The notes under the pieces were generated by a model. It ran no database searches, had not been told where the DNA came from, and saw only the letters and a program-made list of their open reading frames with translations. A stretch of DNA of 64,000 bases from Phytobacter palmae. Its GTDB lineage: Bacteria; Pseudomonadota; Gammaproteobacteria; Enterobacterales; Enterobacteriaceae. Made by a program: the position numbers and the translations under genes. Of the stretch, positions 59,424 to 64,000 are shown in pieces. Position 1 is the first letter of the stretch. The number at the start of each line of letters is the position of its first letter. The stretch covers positions 1 through 64,000 of the forward strand of contig FONB01000007.1 in assembly GCA_900112785.1 (NCBI GenBank), in the 5' to 3' direction.

Positions 59424-59920
59424 TACGTTTTTTCCAGGCGATAAGCCCAGTCGTCATAATCCACACCGTTAATTGTATAGCCCTTCTCCAGCACCTGCGT
59501 ACGCGTAAACCCGAGTTTCTCCAGGAGCCGAACCGAACCCTGATTTTCCGCCAGCACCCATGCGTTCAGCGCTGTGACCCAGGTGTGTGTAAAGGCGTAA
59601 TCCCGAAGGGCTTTCACTGCCTCACTGGCAAAACCTTTCCCCTGCGCGAAAGGGGCGATGGCATAGCCCACATCGGCTTCCTGAGGATTTTGCGAACTGA
59701 TGCTCAGCCCAATGTCACCCACGGATTGGCCATTTTTGTCGCGAATCACCCGCGCCTGGCGATCGTTCAGGCGGGATATAAAAAGAGTGCGGATATCTTC
59801 TTCACTGGCGATGGTGCCCATAAAGCGCATGACGTCCTGGCTTTGGCGTAGAGCGAGGAAAAAAGGCCAGTCGTCCTCGGTAAATGGGGAGAGCGTCAGG
59901 CGCTCGGTGGTCAATATCAT
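59423..59920 (-). CDS. GNAT N-acetyltransferase (RimJ/RimL type)
   Basis: About 165 residues from MILTTERLTLSPFTEDD (an alternative start lies 15 bases upstream). The family landmarks are the N-terminal LTTERLTL strand, the acetyl-CoA loop APFAQGKGFASEAVKAL, and the C-terminal VLAENQGSVRLLEKLGF. The acceptor (protein N-terminus, amino acid or small molecule) is unknown. It accompanies the arabinitol cassette as an insertion between hisP and yfcH, and its terminator is shared with dalT. Confidence 0.85.
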   Translation of the reverse strand: MILTTERLTLSPFTEDDWPFFLALRQSQDVMRFMGTIASEEDIRTLFISRLNDRQARVIRDKNGQSVGDIGLSISSQNPQEADVGYAIAPFAQGKGFASEAVKALRDYAFTHTWVTALNAWVLAENQGSVRLLEKLGFTRTQVLEKGYTINGVDYDDWAYRLEKT

Positions 59921-59986
59921 GAAAGGGAGCACCATTCCGGTTGCAAAGCGTTTTAGCTTAGCACCGGAATGGCACGAGTAAACACC

Positions 59987-60892
59987 TTATAATGGTGGGG
60001 GCGTCACTACATCCTTAAGTGCTTCTTCTAAATCAAACCAGCGAAACGCGAAACCCGAGGCTTCGAGGCGCTTTGGCAACGCGCGCTGGCCGCCAAGCAC
60101 CAGCACCGCGGATTCGCCCATCATCAGGCGCACGGTGGCGGCAGGAGCGTGCATGACAGCCGGGCGGTTCAACGCATGCCCCAGCGCGTGGGCGAACTGT
60201 TCGTTACGTGCCGGGTAGGGCGAAACCATATTGAACGGGCCGCGCAGGTCGTTATTGAGCAACCAGATGATACCGTTGGCCATATCGTCGATATGAATCC
60301 AGGACATGTACTGGTGACCGGTGCCGACCGGGCCGCCAAGGCCGACGCGAAAGAGCGGCAGCAGCTTGGCAATCGCCCCGCCTTTGCGCGCAATCACAAC
60401 GCCTGTACGCAGCAAGCAGACACGGGTGCGTTCACTTTCCGCACCGCTGGCGATCTGTTCCCAGCGGGCGCACAGTTCGTGGGTAAATTCGTTATGCGGC
60501 GTCTCGTCCTCCGTGATTACCGCATCCCCTGTATCTCCGTAATAGCCGACGGCAGAGCCGGAGATAAATACTTCCGGTGGATTCGCGCTGGCAAGGATAA
60601 GATCGACCAGTCTCTGGGTTATTTTCCAGCGACTTTCACACAGGCGCTGTTTTTGCTCATCGGTCCAGCGCTTTTCGGCAATCGGTTCGCCCGCCAGATT
60701 GATGACGGCGCCGAAATCATTGAGATCCGTGAGATCGTCCAGACCCGGTAGCAGCGTAACCGTATCGCCAAGCGTCTGCTGCGCTTTGGCGGGATCGCGT
60801 GTCACCACGGTGATGGAATGGTCCAGCTCTTGTAAACGAGGAATCAGAAAACGACCAATCAGGCCTGTACCACCGGTAATCAGAATCTTCAT
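59987..60892 (-). CDS. yfcH: TIGR01777 family epimerase YfcH
   Basis: A 301-residue short-chain dehydrogenase-like protein with the NAD-binding [20 protein letters not shown] and the [14 protein letters not shown] region where an extended SDR would have its YxxxK. The substrate is unknown. It is followed in the same direction by its neighbours' order folX-yfcH, with folX upstream (13 bases), so the two are probably cotranscribed. Confidence 0.93.
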   Translation of the reverse strand: MKILITGGTGLIGRFLIPRLQELDHSITVVTRDPAKAQQTLGDTVTLLPGLDDLTDLNDFGAVINLAGEPIAEKRWTDEQKQRLCESRWKITQRLVDLILASANPPEVFISGSAVGYYGDTGDAVITEDETPHNEFTHELCARWEQIASGAESERTRVCLLRTGVVIARKGGAIAKLLPLFRVGLGGPVGTGHQYMSWIHIDDMANGIIWLLNNDLRGPFNMVSPYPARNEQFAHALGHALNRPAVMHAPAATVRLMMGESAVLVLGGQRALPKRLEASGFAFRWFDLEEALKDVVTPPPL

Positions 60893-60905
60893 GCAACCTC
60901 CAGGG

Positions 60906-61274
60906 CTACGCTTGACGACGCCAGCTCATGGTCATGGACACAGAGTCGGCGTAACGCAATGCGTGAAGTTTATCGATCTCAACCTCAGCATAAGTGACCC
61001 AGTGATGTTCGCGTGCGATATTCAGCACATCCTGAGTTAATTTTTCCAGTAACGAGAAGCGGTTACTCTCGACATGGTGAATTATGCTTTTAGTTATAGT
61101 GCGGTAGTTTAGCGCGTCATTGATATCTTCGCTGACGCGGGCCTTATCGGCCGGATAATGAATGGTGATATTGATAATGATATCCTGACGGTTAGTGACC
61201 TCTTCTTCTTTGATACCGATAAATGTGCGCAGGCGCAGATTTTTAATCCGAATAATGGCGTCTGGTTGTGGCAT
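60906..61274 (-). CDS. folX: Dihydroneopterin triphosphate 2'-epimerase FolX
   Basis: A 122-residue member of the T-fold aldolase/epimerase family with [23 protein letters not shown] and the His-rich core. It epimerises dihydroneopterin triphosphate to dihydromonapterin triphosphate, feeding the tetrahydromonapterin pathway. The E. coli protein is 120 residues. Confidence 0.95.
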   Translation of the reverse strand: MPQPDAIIRIKNLRLRTFIGIKEEEVTNRQDIIINITIHYPADKARVSEDINDALNYRTITKSIIHHVESNRFSLLEKLTQDVLNIAREHHWVTYAEVEIDKLHALRYADSVSMTMSWRRQA

Positions 61275-61332
61275 TGCAGGCTTCCCTCAGTAATAACAAT
61301 CTCATCATACACGAGGAAAACATTACTGACTT

Positions 61333-61962
61333 TTAGATTTGCTGTGCTTTTGCCAGCGCACTTATGGTCCCTGGCCGGGTGCGAATGCGCTCAAACCAGT
61401 TATTCACCGCCGGGTAGTTATCCAGTGCGATTCGCTGCCGCTGGTGGGCATTAACCCATGGCCAGGCTGAGATATCAGCAATACTGTAATGCTCGCCTGC
61501 CAGCCACGGTGTCGACTCAAGCCTTTTATTCATTACGCCATACAGCCGCTGGGTTTCTACCTGATAGCGTTCGATGGCGTAAGGGATAGGCTGTGGGGCG
61601 AAGTGGTTAAAATGGTGGTTCTGGCCGAGCATTGGCCCCAGTCCGCTAACCTGCCAGAACAGCCATTGCAGGGTGGTGTGTCTTTCGCGCAGTTCACCGC
61701 TCAGTAGTTTGCCGGTTTTTTCTGCCAGATAGAGCAAAATGGCTCCGGATTCAAACAAGCTAATGGGGGTGCCACCATCGACTGGAGCGTGGTCGATGAT
61801 CGCCGGGATTTTGTTGTTGGGAGAAATAGCAAGAAAATCAGGACGAAATTGCTCGCCTTTGCTGATATCAACCCGAATAAGCCGCCAGGCCAGCTCAGCT
61901 TCTTCAAGGAAAAGCGTGATTTTCTGCCCGTTTGGTGTCGGAGCGTAAAAGAGATCAATCAT
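61333..61962 (-). CDS. yfcG: GSH-dependent disulfide bond oxidoreductase YfcG
   Basis: A 209-residue glutathione S-transferase-fold protein beginning MIDLFYAPTPNGQKITLFLEE, where Thr9 and Asn11 contact glutathione in E. coli YfcG, with NNKIPAI and ESGAILLYLAEKTG following. E. coli YfcG has disulfide reductase activity with no catalytic Cys. Slightly shorter at the C-terminus than in E. coli (215). It is divergent from yfcF. Confidence 0.94.
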   Translation of the reverse strand: MIDLFYAPTPNGQKITLFLEEAELAWRLIRVDISKGEQFRPDFLAISPNNKIPAIIDHAPVDGGTPISLFESGAILLYLAEKTGKLLSGELRERHTTLQWLFWQVSGLGPMLGQNHHFNHFAPQPIPYAIERYQVETQRLYGVMNKRLESTPWLAGEHYSIADISAWPWVNAHQRQRIALDNYPAVNNWFERIRTRPGTISALAKAQQI

Positions 61963-62083
61963 TTGTTCTCCTGTATCGCAATATCGGTTTTATTGAGTAT
62001 AGGCGTTACTTATCACGCGTGAGTTTTCATCAAGTGACAGTCTTAACAGGACGTTATATTTTGATGGTAAACCTAATCGTTGA

Positions 62084-62737
<654 letters not shown>

Positions 62738-62789
62738 GACCTGGTCGCGCTTGCGGTATGATACGGCACTCTCTTTAACCTGAGGTGTA

Positions 62790-63344
62790 GTGATGAAACT
62801 GATGTTCGCCTCCGATATTCACGGCTCGCTGCCTGCCACCGAACGCGTACTGGCGTTGTTTACTGAAAGCGGGGCGCAGTGGTTAGTGATTTTGGGTGAT
62901 GTGCTCAATCACGGGCCAAGAAACGCGCTGCCGCAAGGGTACGCGCCCGCGCAGGTAGCGGAGCGGCTGAATGAACATGCATCACGCATTATTGCGGTAC
63001 GTGGCAACTGTGACAGCGAAGTCGATCAGATGCTGCTCAATTTCCCCATTACGGCCCCCTGGCAGCAGGTGTTATTGCCTGCACAGCGCCTGTTTTTGAC
63101 CCACGGTCACCTGTTCGGGCCGGATAATTTACCGCCGCTGGCGCAGGGCGATGTGCTGGTCTATGGTCATACTCATCTGCCGGTGGCGCAGCGGCAGGGG
63201 GACGTTTTTCACTTTAATCCGGGCTCGGTGAGTATTCCTAAAGGGGGATTCGACGCCAGTTACGGCATGCTGGAAGAGGGTGTTTTGCGCGTAATGGCAC
63301 TGAATGATAAGCGGCTTATTGCACAGGTCGCGATTAATCCGTAA
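62790..63344 (+). CDS. yfcE: Phosphodiesterase YfcE
   Basis: A 184-residue calcineurin-like phosphoesterase. The metal motifs SDIHGSLP, GDVLNHGP, GNCDSEVDQ, THGHLFGP and GHTHLPVAQ are all present. E. coli YfcE is a manganese-dependent phosphodiesterase active on model substrates; its cellular substrate is unknown. Confidence 0.95.
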   Translation: MMKLMFASDIHGSLPATERVLALFTESGAQWLVILGDVLNHGPRNALPQGYAPAQVAERLNEHASRIIAVRGNCDSEVDQMLLNFPITAPWQQVLLPAQRLFLTHGHLFGPDNLPPLAQGDVLVYGHTHLPVAQRQGDVFHFNPGSVSIPKGGFDASYGMLEEGVLRVMALNDKRLIAQVAINP

Positions 63345-63393
63345 GTTACCCTTCAACTAAAACGCGCCATAAGAGCGCAATGACGAGACATTT

Positions 63394-63942
63394 GTGATGG
63401 TGGAACCGAATCATTTTACAGGCACGGAGTGGGTGGATATTGTCAGCGAGGACAATGAGGTCATCGCTCAGGCGAGTCGCGAGCAAATGCGCGCGCAATG
63501 TTTGCGCCACCGCGCGACCTATATCGTAGTCCATGATGGTATGGGCAAGATCCTGGTTCAGCGCCGTACGGAAACCAAAGATTTTATGCCGGGTATGCTG
63601 GACGCCACTGCAGGCGGCGTTGTGCAGGCTGACGAAGTGCTGCTGGATTCCGCTCGCCGTGAAGCTGAAGAAGAGCTTGGTATTGCCGGTGTCCCGTTTG
63701 CTGAACATGGCACGTTTTATTTTGAAGATGAACACTGTCGGGTGTGGGGCGGATTATTTAGCTGCGTCTCGCATGGCCCGTTTGCCCTGCAGGAAGAGGA
63801 AGTGAGCGAAGTCTGGTGGATGACGCCAGAAGAGATCACCGCCCGCTGTGATGAATTCACGCAAGATTCGTTAAAAGCACTGGCGCTGTGGATGAGCCGT
63901 AACGCCAGCAATCCTGTCGAAAAAGCCGAAGAAACAGAATAA
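63394..63942 (+). CDS. yfcD: Nudix hydrolase YfcD
   Basis: A 182-residue Nudix protein. The Nudix box is [20 protein letters not shown] followed by ELGI, with the catalytic glutamates intact, preceded by [10 protein letters not shown]. The short leader and family length agree with E. coli YfcD (180). The start at 63394 could be an alternative codon at ATG/GTG (ATGGTGGAACC). The substrate is unknown. Confidence 0.94.
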   Translation: MMVEPNHFTGTEWVDIVSEDNEVIAQASREQMRAQCLRHRATYIVVHDGMGKILVQRRTETKDFMPGMLDATAGGVVQADEVLLDSARREAEEELGIAGVPFAEHGTFYFEDEHCRVWGGLFSCVSHGPFALQEEEVSEVWWMTPEEITARCDEFTQDSLKALALWMSRNASNPVEKAEETE

Positions 63943-64000
63943 GGTTACGGTAAACGCCTGGCCTGAAAGCGTTGAGCTTCACAACGGAATGAGCCACGCT

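Overview
The window is chromosomal DNA from a member of the Enterobacteriaceae. From about 18.4 kb to the right end the gene order is that of the E. coli argW to yfcD region: yfdC, mlaA, fadL, yfcZ, fadIJ, sixA, smrB, prmB, aroC, mepA, yfcA, epmC, yfcL, mnmC, fabB, yfcJ, flk, pdxB, usg, truA, dedA, accD, folC, dedD, cvpA, purF, ubiX, argT, hisJQMP, yfcH, folX, yfcG, yfcF, yfcE, yfcD. The proteins look like E. coli orthologues but clearly diverged, and three additions (a GH1 phospho-beta-glucosidase, a D-arabinitol locus and a GNAT gene) point to an Enterobacter- or Citrobacter-like host. The species cannot be fixed from sequence reading alone.

Region 1 (1-7.3 kb) is the worn end of a type VI secretion island. 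It holds tandem DUF2931 genes (the second broken at a run of nine T), a Sel1-repeat protein, a PAAR tip domain fused in frame to a glycosyltransferase fragment, a frameshifted YdcA-like secreted protein, a membrane/GIY-YIG-like gene split by a frameshift, and an intact VasL (ImpA_N) gene. These are followed by the remnant of a CD-NTase (the signal synthase of CBASS defence) and the remnant of a tyrosine integrase.

Region 2 (7,290-18,353) is an 11-kb P4-type phage satellite in the 3' end of tRNA-Arg(CCU), argW, flanked by 22-bp direct repeats. It carries an AlpA/Vis regulator, an unknown coiled-coil protein, a homologue of the P2 major capsid protein, an Ash leader gene overlying a P4-like RNA immunity region, two small P4-type genes, an alpha-like primase-helicase, a 9-bp-period iteron array, an Ogr/Delta activator and the integrase. 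In the cargo slot between ogr and int is a complete retron: a structured msr-msd RNA, a reverse transcriptase with an unusual LVDD catalytic box, and an overlapping two-TM membrane effector of the Ec48 type. This is the most interesting system in the window.

Region 3 (18.4-64 kb) is core chromosome: phospholipid transport (mlaA), fatty-acid uptake, beta-oxidation and synthesis (fadL, fadIJ, fabB, accD) with visible FadR and FabR-like sites, aromatic and vitamin biosynthesis (aroC, pdxB, folC, folX), translation and RNA/protein modification (smrB, prmB, epmC, mnmC, truA), purine synthesis (cvpA-purF with a PurR box), and basic amino acid uptake (argT with a sigma-54 promoter; hisJQMP). A divergent SorC regulator with a D-arabinitol dehydrogenase, xylulokinase and MFS transporter is inserted between hisP and yfcH.
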